A DNA stretch of 64,000 nucleotides, from NCBI RefSeq assembly GCF_051401765.1, contig NW_027480423.1, positions 2,542,001-2,606,000 of the forward strand, written 5' to 3'. Position 1 is the first letter of the stretch. Each line of letters starts with the position of its first letter. The position numbers were made by a program, and so were the translations under genes. Below, piece by piece: positions 39,258 to 53,169 of this stretch. Origin of the DNA: Calliopsis andreniformis (taxonomy: Eukaryota; Arthropoda; Insecta; Hymenoptera; Andrenidae). Below the pieces are notes generated by a model that ran no database searches, was not told the DNA's origin, and saw nothing but the letters and a program-made list of their open reading frames with translations.

Positions 39258-41459
39258 TTGAAAGTGATGGTCATTTCTACTTTCCGAGCAACCTAGGCTT
39301 CGCTCTAGGGCGATGCTCCACCAGATCGAATTGTTAGGTCCTTAGAAGTAAACGCCAGAAGCATAAAATACGATATAAATACAACAGCTTTTCCATCGTA
39401 TAAAAGGATTAATTGCAACCAGTTTGAAAGTGATGGTCATTTCTCCTTTCCGGGCAACCTCGGCTTCACTCTAGGGCGTTGCTCCACCAGATCGAATAGT
39501 CAGTGCCTTAGAAGTCAACGCCAGATGTATAAAATACAATATAAGTACAACAGTTTTTCCATCGTATAAAACGAATAATTGCAACCAGTTTGAAGGTGAT
39601 GGCCAATTCTACCTTCCGGGCAACCTAGGCTTCACTCTAGGGCGTTGCTCCACCAGATCGAATAGATAGTGCCTTAGAAGTCAACGCCAGAAGCATAAAA
39701 TACAATATAAATACAACAGTTTTTCCATCGTATAAAACGAATAATTGCAACCAGTATGAAACTTATGGTCATTTCTACTTTCCGAGCAACCTAGGCTTCA
39801 CCCTAGGGCGTTGCTCCAACAGATTGAATAGTCAGGGCCTTAGAAGTCAACGTCCGAAGCATAAAATGCAATAAAAATACATCAGTGTTTCCATCATATA
39901 ACAGGAATAATTGCAACCAGTTTGAAAGTGATGGCCAATTCTACGTTCCGGGCAACCTAGGCTTCACTCTAGGGCGTTGCTCCACCAGATCGAATAGCTA
40001 GTGCCTTAGAAGTCAACGCCAGAAGCATAAAATACAATATAAATACAACAGCTTTTCCATCGTATAAAACGAATAATTGCAACCAGTATGAAACTTACGG
40101 TCATTTCTACTTTCCGAGCAGCCTAGGCTTCACCCTAGGGCGTTGCTCCAACAGATTGAATAGTTAGGGCCTTAGAAGTCAACGCCCGAAGCATAAAATG
40201 CAATAAAAATACAACAGTGTTTCCATCGTATAACAGGAATAATTGCAACCAGTTTGAAAGTGACGGCCAATTCTACGTTCCGGGCAACCTAGGTTTCACT
40301 CCAGGGCGTCGCTCCACCAGACCGAATAGTTACTGCCTAAGAAGTCAACGCCAGAAGCATAAAATACAATATAAATACAACAGTTTTTCCATCGTATGAA
40401 ACGAATAATTGCAACCAGTTTGAAAGTGATGGCCAATTCTACCTTCCGGGCAACCTAGGCTTCACTCTAGGGCGTTTCTCCACCAGATCGAATAGTTAGT
40501 GCCTTAGAAGTCAACGCCAGAAGCATAAAATACAATATAAATACAACAGTTTTTCCATCGTATAAAACGAATAATTGCAACCAGTATGAAACTTATGGTC
40601 ATTTCTACTTTCCGAGCAACCTAGGCTTCACCCTAGGGCGTTGCTCCAACAGATTGAATAGTTAGGGCCTTAGAAGTCAACACCCGAACCCTAAAATATA
40701 AAAAAAATACAACAGTATTTCCATCATATAACAGGAATAATTATAACCAGTTTGAAAGTGATGGCCAATTCTACGTTCCGGGCAACCTAGGTTTCACTCC
40801 AGGGCGTTCCTCCACCAGACCGAATAGTGACGGGCTAAGCAGTCAACGCCAGAAGCATAAAAAACGATATAAATACAACAGCTTTTCCATCGTATAAAAC
40901 GAATAATTGCAACCAGTGTGAAGGTAATGGTCATTTCTACGTTCCGAGCACACTAGGCGTCACTCTAGGGCGTTGCTCCACCACATCTAATAGCTAAGGC
41001 CTTAGAAGTCAACGCCAGGGGCATAAAATACAATATAAATACAACAGCGTTTCCATCGTATAAAACGAATGATTGCAAGCAGTGTGAAAGTTATGGTCAT
41101 TTCTACATTGCGAGCAACCTAGGCTTCACCCTGGGGCGTTGCTCCACCAGATCGAATAGTTAGGTCCTTAGAAGTAAACGCCAGAAGCATAAAATACGAT
41201 ATAAATACAACAGCTTTTCCATCGTATAAAAGGATTAATTGCAACCAGTTTGAAAGTGATGGTCATTTCTACTTTCCGAGCAACCTAGGCTTCACCCTAG
41301 GGCGTTGCTCCAACAGATTGAATAGTTAGGGTCTTAGAGGTCAACGCCCGAAGCATAAAATGCAATAAAAATACAACAGTGTTTCCATCATATAACAGGA
41401 ATAATTGCAACCAGTTTGAAAGTGATGGCCAATTCTACGTTCCGGGCAAGCTAGGCTTC
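39258..41459. repeat. 12-mer duplicate (offset 1988) and flanking monomers
   Basis: Bases about 39,873-41,288 repeat about 37,885-39,300: CCATCATA at 37,903 recurs at 39,891, offset 1988, i.e. 12 monomers minus four bases. The offset becomes 1992 after the four-base deletion that only the left copy carries. Bases 39,258-39,872 are about four monomers of the CTCCTTTCCGGGC and CTACCTTCCGGGC types. No other content is visible. Confidence 0.82.
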
Positions 41460-44037
41460 GCTCTAGGGCGATGCTCCACCAGATCGAATTGTTAGGTCCT
41501 TAGAAGTAAACGCCAGAAGCATAAAATACGATATAAATACAACAGCTTTTCCATCGTATAAAAGGATTAATTGCAACCAGTTTGAAAGTGATGGTCATTT
41601 CTACTTTCCGAGCAACCTAGGCTTCACCCTAGGGCGTTGCTCCAACAGATTGAATAGTTAGGGTCTTAGAGGTCAACGCCCGAAGCATAAAATGCAATAA
41701 AAATACAACAGTGTTTCCATCATATAACAGGAATAATTGCAACCAGTTTGAAAGTGATGGCCAATTCTACGTTCCGGGCAACCTAGGTTTCACTCCAGGG
41801 CGTTCCTCCACCAGACCGAATAGTGACGGCCTAAGCAGTCAACGCCAGAAGCATAAAAAACGATATAAATACAACAGCTTTTCCATCGTATAAAACGAAT
41901 AATTGCAACCAGTCTGAAGGTAATGGTCATTTCTACGTTCCGAGCACCCTAGGCGTCACTCTAGGGCGTTGCTCCACCACATCTAATAGCTACGGCCTTA
42001 GAAGTCAACGCCAGGGGCATAAAATACAATATAAATACAACAGCGTTTCCATCGTATAAAACGAATAATTGCAAGCAGTGTGAAAGTTATGGTCATTTCT
42101 ACATTCCGAGCAACCTAGGCTTCACTCTGGGGCGTTGCTCCACCAGATCGAATAGTTAGGTCCTTAGAAGTAAACGCCAGAAGCATAAAATACGATATAA
42201 ATACAACAGCTTTTCCACCGTATAAAAGGATTAATTGCAACCAGTTTGAAAGTGATGGTCATTTCTACTTTCCGAGCAACCTAGGCTTCACCCTAGGGCG
42301 TTGCTCCAACAGATTGAATAGTTAGGGTCTTAGAGGTCAACGCCCGAAGCATAAAATGCAATAAAAATACAACAGTGTTTCCATCATATAACAGGAATAA
42401 TTGCAACCAGTTTGAAAGTGATGGCCAATTCTACGTTCCGGGCAAGCTAGGCTTCGCTCTAGGGCGTTGCTCCACCAGATCGAATAGTTAGTGCCTTAGA
42501 AGTCAACGCCAGAAGCATAAAATACAATATAAATACAACAGCTTTTCCATCGTATAAAACGAATAATTGCAACCAGTATGAAACTTATGGTCATTTCTAG
42601 TTTCCGAGCAATCTAGGCTTCACCCTAGGGTGTTGCTCCACCAGACCGAATAGTTACGGCCTAAGAAGTCAACGCCAGAAGCATAAAAAACGATATAAAT
42701 ACAACAGCTTTTCTATCGTATAAAACGAATAATTGCAACCAGTGTGAAAGTAATTGTCATTTCTACGTTCCGAGCACCCTAGGCGTCACTCTAGGGCGTT
42801 GCTCCACCACATCTAATAGCTACGGCCTTAGAAGTCAACGCCAGAGGCATAAAATACAATATAAATACAACTGCGTTTCCATCGTATAAAACGAATAATT
42901 GCAACCAGTGTGAAAGTTATGGTCATTTCTACATTCCGAGCAACCTTGGCTTCGCTCTAGGGCGATGCTCCACCAGATCGAATTGTTAGGTCCTTAGAAG
43001 TAAACGCCAGAAGCATAAAATACGATATAAATACAACAGCTTTTCCATCGTATAAAAGGATTAATTGCAACCAGTTTGAAAGTGATGGTCATTTCTCCTT
43101 TCCGGGCAACCTCGGCTTCACTCTAGGGCGTTGCTCCACCAGGTCGAATAGTTAGTGCCTTAGAAGTCAACGCCAGATGTATAAAATACAATATAAGTAC
43201 AACAGTTTTTCCATCGTATAAAACGAATAATTGCAACCAGTTTGAAGGTGATGGCCAATTCTACCTTCCGGGCAACCTAGGCTTCACTCTAGGGCGTTGC
43301 TCCACCAGATCGAATAGATAGTGCCTTAGAAGTCAACGCCAGAAGCATAAAATACAATATAAATACAACAGTTTTTCCATCGTATAAAACGAATAATTGC
43401 AACCAGTATGAAACTTATGGTCATTTCTACTTTCCGAGCAACCTAGGCTTCACCCCAGGGCGTTGCTCCAACAGATTGAATAGTTAGGGCCTTAGAAGTC
43501 AACGAACGAAGCATAAAATGCAATAAAAATGCAACAGTGTTTCCATCATATAACAGGAATAATTGCGACCAGTTTCAAAGTGATGGCCAATTCTACGTTC
43601 CGGGCAACCTAGGCTTCACTCTAGGGCGTTGCTCCACCAGATCGAATAGTTAGTGCCTTAGAAGTCAACGCCAGAAGCATAAAATACAATATAAATACAA
43701 CAGTTTTTCCATCGTATGAAACAAATAATTGCAACCAGTATGAAACTTATGGTCACTTCTACTTTCCGAGCAACCTAGGCTTCACCCTAGGGCATAGCTC
43801 CAACGGATTGAATAGTTAGGGCCTTAGAAGTCAACGCCCGAGCCATAAAATGCAAAAAAAAATACAACAGTGTTTCCATCATATAACAGGAATAATTGCA
43901 ACCAGTTTGAAAGTGATGGCCAATTCTACGTTCCTGGCAAACTAGGTTTCACTCCAGGGCGTTGCTCCACCAGACCGAATAGTTACGGCCTAAGAAGTCA
44001 ACGCCAGAAGCATAAAATACGATACAAATACAACAGC
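41460..44037. repeat. 9133-bp-offset block, copy 1
   Basis: GCGATGCTCC at 41,468 recurs at 50,601 (offset 9133). Later the offset is 9132 because one A-run, near 43,856, is a base longer here. The block contains dimer and tetramer repeats of the TTAGGGTCTTAGAGGTC monomer: 41,326, 41,658 and 42,322, spaced 332 and 664 bp. It ends at a recombinant monomer at about 44,030-44,038, where CAACAGC joins GTTTCC. Confidence 0.87.
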
Positions 44038-47000
44038 GTTTCCATCGTATAAAACGAATAATTGCAACCAGTGTGAAAGTTATGGTCATTTCTACTTTCC
44101 GAGCATCCTAGGCTTCACCCTAGGGCGTTGCTCCAACAGATTGAATAGTTAGGGCCGGAGAAGTCAACGCCCGAAGCATAAAATGCAATAAAAATAAAAC
44201 AGTGTTTCCATCGTATAAAACGAATAATTGCAACCAGGATGAAACTTATGGTCATTTCTACTTTCCGAGCAAGCTAGGCTTCACCCTAGGGCGTTGCTCC
44301 AAAAGATTGAATAGCTAGGACCTTAGAAGTGATCGCCCGAACCATAAAATGCAAAAAAAATACAACAGTGTTTCCATCATATAACAGGAATAATTGCAAC
44401 CAGTTTGAAAGTGATGGCCAATTCTACGTTCCGGGCAACCTAGGCTTCTCTCTAGGGCGTTGCTCCACCAGATCGAATAGATAGTGCCTTAGAAGTCAAC
44501 GCCGGAAGCATAAAATACAATATAAATACAACAGTTTTTCCATCGTATAAAGCGAATAATTGCAACCAGTATGAAACTTATGGTCATTTCTACTATCCGA
44601 GCAACCTAGGCTTCACGCTAGGGCCTTGATCCTGCAGATTGAATAGTTAGGGCCTTAGATGTCAACGCCCGAACCATAAAATGCAAAAAAAATACAACAG
44701 TGTTTCCATCATATATCAGGAATAATTGCAACCAGTTTGAAAGTGATGGCCAATTCTACGTTCCGGGCAACCTAGGTTTCACTCCAGGGCGTTGCTCCAC
44801 CAGACCGAATAGTTACGGCCTAAGAAGTCAACGCCAGAAGCATAAAATACGATATAAATACAACAGCTTTTCCATCGTATAAAACGACTAATTGCAACCA
44901 GTATGAAACTTATGGTCATTTCTACTTTCCCAGCAAGCTAGGCTTCACCCTAGGGCGTTGCTCCAACAGATTGAATAGTCAGGGCCTTAGAAGTCAACGC
45001 CCGAAGCATAAAATGCAATAAAAATACATCAGTGTTTCCATCATGTAACAGGAATAATTGCAACCAGTTTGAAAGTGATGGCCAATTCTACGTTCCGGGC
45101 AAGCTAGGCTTCGCTCTAGGGCGTTGCTCCACCAGATCGAATAGTTAGTGCCTGAGAAGTCAACGCCAGAAGCATAAAATACAAAATAAATACAACAGCT
45201 TTTCCATCGTATAAAACGAATAATTGCAACCAGTATGAAACTTATGGTCATTTCTACTGTCCGAGCAATCTAGGCTTCACCCTAGGGCGTTGCTCCACCA
45301 GACCGAATAGTTACGGCCTAAGAAGTCAACGCCAGAAGCATAAAATACGATACAAATACAACAGCTTTTCCATCATATAAAACGAATAATTGCAACCAGT
45401 GTGAAAGTAATGGTCATTTCTACGTTCCGAGCACCCTAGGCGTCACTATAGGGCGTTGCTGCACCACATCTAATAGCTACGGCCTTGGAAGTCAACGCCA
45501 GAGGCATAAAGTACAATACATATACAACAGCGTTTCCATCGTATAAAACGAATAATTGCAACCAGTGTGAAAGTTATGGTCATTTCTACATTCCGAGCAA
45601 CCTAGGATTCACTCTAGGGCGTTGCTCCACCAGATCGAATAGTTAGGTCCTTAGAAGTAAACGCCAGAAACATAAAATACGATATAAATACAACAGCGTT
45701 TCCATCGTATAAAACGAATAATTGCAGTCAGTGTGAAAGTTATGGTCACTTCTACATTCCGAGCAACCTAGGATTCACTCTAGGGTGTTGCTCCACCAGA
45801 TCGAATAGTTAGGTCCTTAGAAGTAAACGCCAGAAGCATAAAATACGATATATATACAACAGGGTTTCCATCGTATAAAACGAATAATTGCAACCAGTGT
45901 GAAAGTTATGGTCATTTCTCCTTTCCGGGCAACCTAGGCTACACTCTAGGGCGTTACTCCGCTAGATCGAATAGCTGGGGCCTTAGAAGTCAACGCCAGA
46001 AGCATAAAATACAATATAAATACAACAGTTTTTCCATCGGATAAAACGATTAATTGCAACCAGTATGAAACTGATGGTCATTTCTACTTTCCGAGCATCC
46101 TAGGCTTCACCCTAGGGCGTTGCTCCAACAGATTGAATAGTTAGGGCCGGAGAAGTCAACGCCCGAAGCATAAAATGCAATAAAAATAAAACAGTGTTTC
46201 CATCGTATAAAACGAATAATTGCAACCAGGATGAAACTTATGGTCATTTCTACTTTCCGAGCAAGCTAGGCTTCACCCTAGGGCGTTGCTCCAACAGATT
46301 GAATAGTGAGGGCCTTAGAAGTCAACGCCAGAAGCATAAAATGCAATAAAAATACAACAGTGTTTCCATCATATAACAGGACTAATTGCAACCAGTTTGA
46401 AAGTGATGGCCAATTCTACGTTCCGGGCAAGCTAGGCTTCACTCTAGGGCGTTGCTCCACCAAATCGAATAGTTAGTGCCTTAGAAGTCAACGCCAGAAG
46501 CATAAAATACAATATAAATACAACAGCTTTTAGATCGTATAAAACGAATAATTGCAACCAGTATGAAACTTATGGTCATTGCTACTTTCCGAGCAACCTA
46601 GGCTTCACCCTAGGGCGTTGCTCCACCAGACCGAATAGTTACGGCCTAAGAAGTCAACGCCAGAAGCATAAAAAACGATATAAATACAACAGCTTTTCCA
46701 TCGTATAAAAGGATTAATTGCAACCAGTTTGAAAGTGATGGTCATTTCTCCTTTCCGGGCAACCTCGGCTTCACTCTAGGGCGTTGCTCCACTAGATCGA
46801 ACAGTTAGGGCCTTAGAAGTCAACGCCAGAAGCATAAAATGCAATATAAATACAGCAGCTTTTTCCATCGTATAAAACGAGTAATTGCAACCAGTATGAA
46901 ACTTATGGTCATTTCTACTTTCCGAGCAACCTAGGCTTCACCCTAGGGCGTTGCTCCAACAGATTGAATAGTCAGGGCCTTAGAAGTCAACGCCCGAAGC

Positions 47001-47289
47001 ATAAAATGCAATAAAAATACATCAGTGTTTCCATCATGTAACAGGAATAATTGCAACCAGTTTGAAAGTGATGGCCAATTCTACTGTCCGAGCAATCTAG
47101 GCTTCACCCTAGGGCGTTGCTCCACCAGACCGAATAGTTACGGCCTAAGAAGTCAACGCCAGAAGCATAAAATACGATACAAATACAACAGCTTTTCCAT
47201 CGTATAAAACGAATAATTGCAACCAGTGTGAAAGTAATGGTCATTTCTACGTTCCGAGCACCCTAGGCGTCACTATAGGGCGTTGCTGC
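44038..47289. repeat. 12-mer-type HOR region, copy 1
   Basis: The rare word GGCCGGAG marks positions near 44,154 and 46,146, 1992 bp (12 monomers) apart. Bases from 44,134 recur from 47,290 (offset about 3155, then 2989 after loss of one monomer), and from about 43,649 recur at about 60,751 (offset 17,102). Two recombinant monomers lie at its right end, at 47,079-47,085 and 47,287-47,291. Confidence 0.85.
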
Positions 47290-50280
47290 AACAGATTGAA
47301 TAGTTAGGGCCGGAGAAGTCAACGCCCGAAGCATAAAATGCAATAAAAATAAAACAGTGTTTCCATCGTATAAAACGAATAATTGCAACCAGGATGAAAC
47401 TTATGGTCATTTCTACTTTCCGAGCAAGCTAGGCTTCACCCTAGGGCGTTGCTCCAAAAGATTGAATAGCTAGGACCTTAGAAGTGATCGCCCGAACCAT
47501 AAAATGCAAACAAAATACAACAGTGTTTCCATCATATAACAGGAATAATTGCAACCAGTTTGAAAGTGATGGCCAATTCTACGTTCCGGGCAACCTAGGC
47601 TTCTCTCTAGGGCGTTGCTCCACCAGATCGAATAGATAGTGCCTTAGAAGTCAACGCCGGAAGCATAAAATACAATATAAATACAACAGTTTTACCATCG
47701 TATAAAGCGAATAATTGCAACCAGTATGAAACTTATGGTCATTTCTACTATCCGAGCAACCTAGGCTTCACGCTAGGGCCTTGATCCTGCAGATTGAATA
47801 GTTAGGGCCTTAGATGTCAACGCCCGAACCATAAAATGCAAAAAAAATACAACAGTGTTTCCATCATATATCAGGAATAATTGCAACCAGTTTGAAAGTG
47901 ATGGCCAATTCTACGTTCCGGGCAACCTAGGTTTCACTCCAGGGCGTTGCTCCACCAGACCGAATAGTTACGGCCTAAGAAGTCAACGCCAGAAGCATAA
48001 AATACGATATAAATACAACAGCTTTTCCATCGTATAAAACGACTAATTGCAACCAGTATGAAACTTATGGTCATTTCTACTTTCCCAGCAAGCTAGGCTT
48101 CACCCTAGGGCGTTGCTCCAACAGATTGAATAGTCAGGGCCTTAGAAGTCAACGCCCGAAGCATAAAATGCAATAAAAATACATCAGTGTTTCCATCATG
48201 TAACAGGAATAATTGCAACCAGTTTGAAAGTGATGGCCAATTCTACGTTCCGGGCAAGCTAGGCTTCGCTCTAGGGCGTTGCTCCACCAGATCGAATAGT
48301 TAGTGCCTTAGAAGTCAACGCCAGAAGCATAAAATACAAAATAAATACAACAGCTTTTCCATCGTATAAAACGAATAATTGCAACCAGTATGAAACTTAT
48401 GGTCATTTCTACTGTCCGAGCAATCTAGGCTTCACCCTAGGGCGTTGCTCCACCAGACCGAATAGTTACGGCCTAAGAAGTCAACGCCAGAAGCATAAAA
48501 TACGATACAAATACAACAGCTTTTCCATCGTATAAAACGAATAATTGCAACCAGTGTGAAAGTAATGGTCATTTCTACGTTCCGAGCACCCTAGGCGTCA
48601 CTATAGGGCGTTGCTGCACCACATCTAATAGCTACGGCCTTGGAAGTCAACGCCAGAGGCATAAAGTACAATACATATACAACAGCGTTTCCATCGTATA
48701 AAACGAATAATTGCAACCAGTGTGAAAGTTATGGTCATTTCTACATTCCGAGCAACCTAGGATTCACTCTAGGGCGTTGCTCCACCAGATCGAATAGTTA
48801 GGTCCTTAGAAGTAAACGCCAGAAGCATAAAATACGATATATATACAACAGGGTTTCCATCGTATAAAACGAATAATTGCAACCAGTGTGAAAGTTATGG
48901 TCATTTCTCCTTTCCGGGCAACCTAGGCTACACTCTAGGGCGTTACTCCGCTAGATCGAATAGCTGGGGCCTTAGAAGTCAACGCCAGAAGCATAAAATA
49001 CAATATAAATACAACAGTTTTTCCATCGGATAAAACGATTAATTGCAACCAGTATGAAACTGATGGTCATTTCTACTTTCCGAGCATCCTAGGCTTCACC
49101 CTAGGGCGTTGCTCCAACAGATTGAATAGTTAGGGCCGGAGAAGTCAACGCCCGAAGCATAAAATGCAATAAAAATAAAACAGTGTTTCCATCGTATAAA
49201 ACGAATAATTGCAACCAGGATGAAACTTATGGTCATTTCTACTTTCCGAGCAAGCTAGGCTTCACCCTAGGGCGTTGCTCCAACAGATTGAATAGTGAGG
49301 GCCTTAGAAGTCAACGCCAGAAGCATAAAATGCAATAAAAATACAACAGTGTTTCCATCATATAACAGGACTAATTGCAACCAGTTTGAAAGTGATGGCC
49401 AATTCTACGTTCCGGGCAAGCTAGGCTTCACTCTAGGGCGTTGCTCCACCAAATCGAATAGTTAGTGCCTTAGAAGTCAACGCCAGAAGCATAAAATACA
49501 ATATAAATACAACAGCTTTTAGATCGTATAAAACGAATAATTGCAACCAGTATGAAACTTATGGTCATTGCTACTTTCCGAGCAACCTAGGCTTCACCCT
49601 AGGGCGTTGCTCCACCAGACCGAATAGTTACGGCCTAAGAAGTCAACGCCAGAAGCATAAAAAACGATATAAATACAACAGCTTTTCCATCGTATAAAAG
49701 GATTAATTGCAACCAGTTTGAAAGTGATGGTCATTTCTCCTTTCCGGGCAACCTCGGCTTCACTCTAGGGCGTTGCTCCACTAGATCGAACAGTTAGGGC
49801 CTTAGAAGTCAACGCCAGAAGCATAAAATGCAATATAAATACAGCAGCTTTTTCCATCGTATAAAACGAGTAATTGCAACCAGTATGAAACTTATGGTCA
49901 TTTCTACTTTCCGAGCAACCTAGGCTTCACCCTAGGGCGTTGCTCCAACAGATTGAATAGTCAGGGCCTTAGAAGTCAACGCCCGAAGCATAAAATGCAA
50001 TAAAAATACATCAGTGTTTCCATCATGTAACAGGAATAATTGCAACCAGTTTGAAAGTGATGGCCAATTCTACGTTCCGGGCAAGCTAGGCTTCGCTCTA
50101 GGGCGTTGCTCCACCAGATCGAATAGTTAGTGCCTTAGAAGTCAACGCCAGAAGCATAAAATACAAAATAAATGCAACAGCTTTTCCATCGTATAAAACG
50201 AATAATTGCAACCAGTATGAAACTTATGGTCATTTCTACTGTCCGAGCAATCTAGGCTTCACCCTAGGGCGTTGCTCCAC
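47290..50280. repeat. 12-mer-type HOR region, copy 2 (one monomer shorter)
   Basis: This is nearly identical to the region from 44,134, including CCATCGGATAAAACG, GATATATATACAACAGG, CAGCTTTTAGATCG and ACAGCAGCTTTTTCC. One monomer, about 45,661-45,826 of copy 1 (AACGCCAGAAACATAAA), is missing, so the GGCCGGAG-to-GGCCGGAG spacing is 1826 bp (11 monomers) instead of 1992. Confidence 0.87.
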
Positions 50281-50592
50281 CAGACCGAATAGTTACGGCC
50301 TAAGAAGTCAACGCCAGAAGCATAAAAAACGATATAAATACAACAGCTTTTCCATCGTATAAAACGAATAATTGCAACCAGTGTGAAAGTAATTGTCATT
50401 TCTACGTTCCGAGCACCCTAGGCGTCACTCTAGGGCGTTGCTCCACCACATCTAATAGCTACGGCCTTAGAAGTCAACGCCAGATGCATAAAATACAATA
50501 TAAATACAACTGCGTTTCCATCGTATAAAACGAATAATTGCAACCAGTGTGAAAGTTATGGTCATTTCTACATTCCGAGCAACCTAGGCTTC
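50281..50592. repeat. Two monomers bridging HOR blocks
   Basis: These match about 42,642-42,955 at offset 7639, with the variants TAATTGTCATT and CAACTGCGTTTCC. They connect the 12-mer-type region to the second copy of the block that starts at 41,460. Confidence 0.8.
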
Positions 50593-53169
50593 GCTCTAGG
50601 GCGATGCTCCGCCAGATCGAATTGTTAGGTCCTTAGAAGTAAACGCCAGAAGCATAAAATACGATATAAATACAACAGCTTTTCCATCGTATAAAAGGAT
50701 TAATTGCAACCAGTTTGAAAGTGATGGTCATTTCTACTTTCCGAGCAACCTAGGCTTCACCCTAGGGCGTTGCTCTTACAGATTGAATAGTTAGGGTCTT
50801 AGAGGTCAACGCCCGAAGCATAAAATGCAATAAAAATACAACAGTGTTTCCATCATATAACAGGAATAATTGCAACCAGTTTGAAAGTGATGGCCAATTC
50901 TACGTTCCGGGCAACCTAGGTTTCACTCCAGGGCGTTCCTCCACCAGACCGAATAGTGACGGCCTAAGCAGTCAACGCCAGAAGCATAAAAAACGATATA
51001 AATACAACAGCTTTTCCATCGTATAAAACGAATAATTGCAACCAGTCTGATGGTAATGGTCATTTCTACGTTCCGAGCACCCTAGGCGTCACTCTAGGGC
51101 GTTGCTCCACCACATCTAATAGCTACGGCCTTAGAAGTCAACGCCAGGGGCATAAAATACAATATAAATACAACAGCGTTTCCATCGTATAAAACGAATA
51201 ATTGCAAGCAGTGTGAAAGTTATGGTCATTTCTACATTCCGAGCAACCTAGGCTTCACTCTGGGGCGTTGCTCCACCAGATCGAATAGTTAGGTGCTTAG
51301 AAGTAAACGCCAGAAGCATAAAATACGATATAAATACAACAGCTTTTCCATCGTATAAAAGGATTAATTGCAACCAGTTTGAAAGTGATGGTCATTTCTA
51401 CTTTCCGAGCAACCTAGGCTTCACCCTAGGGCGTTGCTCCAACAGATTGAATAGTTAGGGTCTTAGAGGTCAACGCCCGAAGCATAAAATGCAATAAAAA
51501 TACAACAGTGTTTCCATCATATAACAGGAATAATTGCAACCAGTTTGAAAGTGATGGCCAATTCTACGTTCCGGGCAAGCTAGGCTTCGCTCTAGGGCGT
51601 TGCTCCACCAGAGCGAATAGTTAGTGCCTTAGAAGTCAACGCCAGAAGCATAAAATACAATATAAATACAACAGCTTTTCCATCGTATAAAACGAATAAT
51701 TGCAACCAGTATGAAACTTATGGTCATTTCTACTTTCCGAGCAATCTAGGCTTCACCCTAGGGCGTTGCTCCACCAGACCGAATAGTTACGGCCTAAGAA
51801 GTCAACGCCAGAAGCATAAAAAACGATATAAATACAACAGCTTTTCTATCGTATAAAACGAATAATTGCAACCAGTGTGAAAGTAATTGTCATTTCTACG
51901 TTCCGAGCACCCTAGGCGTCACTCTACGGCGTTGCTCCACCACATCTAATAGCTACGGCCTTAGAAGTCAACGCCAGAGGCATAAAATACAATATAAATA
52001 CAACTGCGTTTCCATCGTATAAAACGCATAATTGCAACCAGTGTGAAAGTTATGGTCATTTCTACATTCCGAGCAACCTAGGCTTCGCTCTAGGGCGATG
52101 CTCCACCAGATCGAATTGTTAGGTCCTTAGAAGTAAACGCCAGAAGCATAAAATACGATATAAATACAACAGCTTTTCCATCGTATAAAAGGATTAATTG
52201 CATCCAGTTTGAAAGTGATGGTCATTTCTCCTTTCCGGGCAACCTCGGCTTCACTCTAGGGCGTTGCTCCACCAGATCGAATAGTTAGTGCCTTAGAAGT
52301 CAACGCCAGATGTATAAAATACAATATAAGTACAACAGTTTTTCCATCGTATAAAACGAATAATTGCAACCAGTTTGAAGGTGATGGCCAATTCTACCTT
52401 CCGGGCAACCTAGGCTTCACTCTAGGGCGTTGCTCCAGCAGATCGAATAGATGGTGCCTTAGAAGTCAACGCCAGAAGCATAAAATACAATATAAATACA
52501 ACAGTTTTTCCATCGTATAAAACGAATAATTGCAACCAGTATGAAACTTATGGTCATTTCTACTTTCCGAGCAACCTAGGCTTCAGCCTAGGGCGTTGCT
52601 CCAACAGATTGAATAGTTAGGGCCTTAGAAGTCAACGAACGAAGCATAAAATGCAATAAAAATGCAACAGTGTTTCCATCATATAACAGGAATAATTGCG
52701 ACCAGTTTGAAAGTGATGGCCAATTCTACGTTCCGGGCAACCTAGGCTTCACTCTAGGGCGTTGCTCCACCAGATCGAATAGTTAGTGCCTTAGAAGTCA
52801 ACGCCAGAAGCATAAAATACAATATAAATACAACAGTTTTTCCATCGTATGAAACAAATAATTGCAACCAGTATGAAACTTATGGTCACTTCTACTTTCC
52901 GAGCAACCTAGGCTTCACCCTAGGGCATAGCTCCAACGGATTGAATAGTTAGGGCCTTAGAAGTCAACGCCCGAGCCATAAAATGCAAAAAAAATACAAC
53001 AGTGTTTCCATCATATAACAGGAATAATTGCAACCAGTTTGAAAGTGATGGCCAATTCTACGTTCCTGGCAAACTAGGTTTCACTCCAGGGCGTTGCTCC
53101 ACCAGACCGAATAGTTACGGCCTAAGAAGTCAACGCCAGAAGCATAAAATACGATACAAATACAACAGC
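50593..53169. repeat. 9133-bp-offset block, copy 2
   Basis: This is a copy of 41,460-44,037. TTAGGGTCTTAGAGG occurs at 50,791 and 51,455, 664 bp apart as in copy 1. Differences are isolated substitutions such as GCTCTTACAG (50,772) and AGTCTGATGG. The copies part at about 53,170, where this one continues as CAGCTTTTCC and copy 1 has the recombinant CAGCGTTTCC. Confidence 0.88.
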
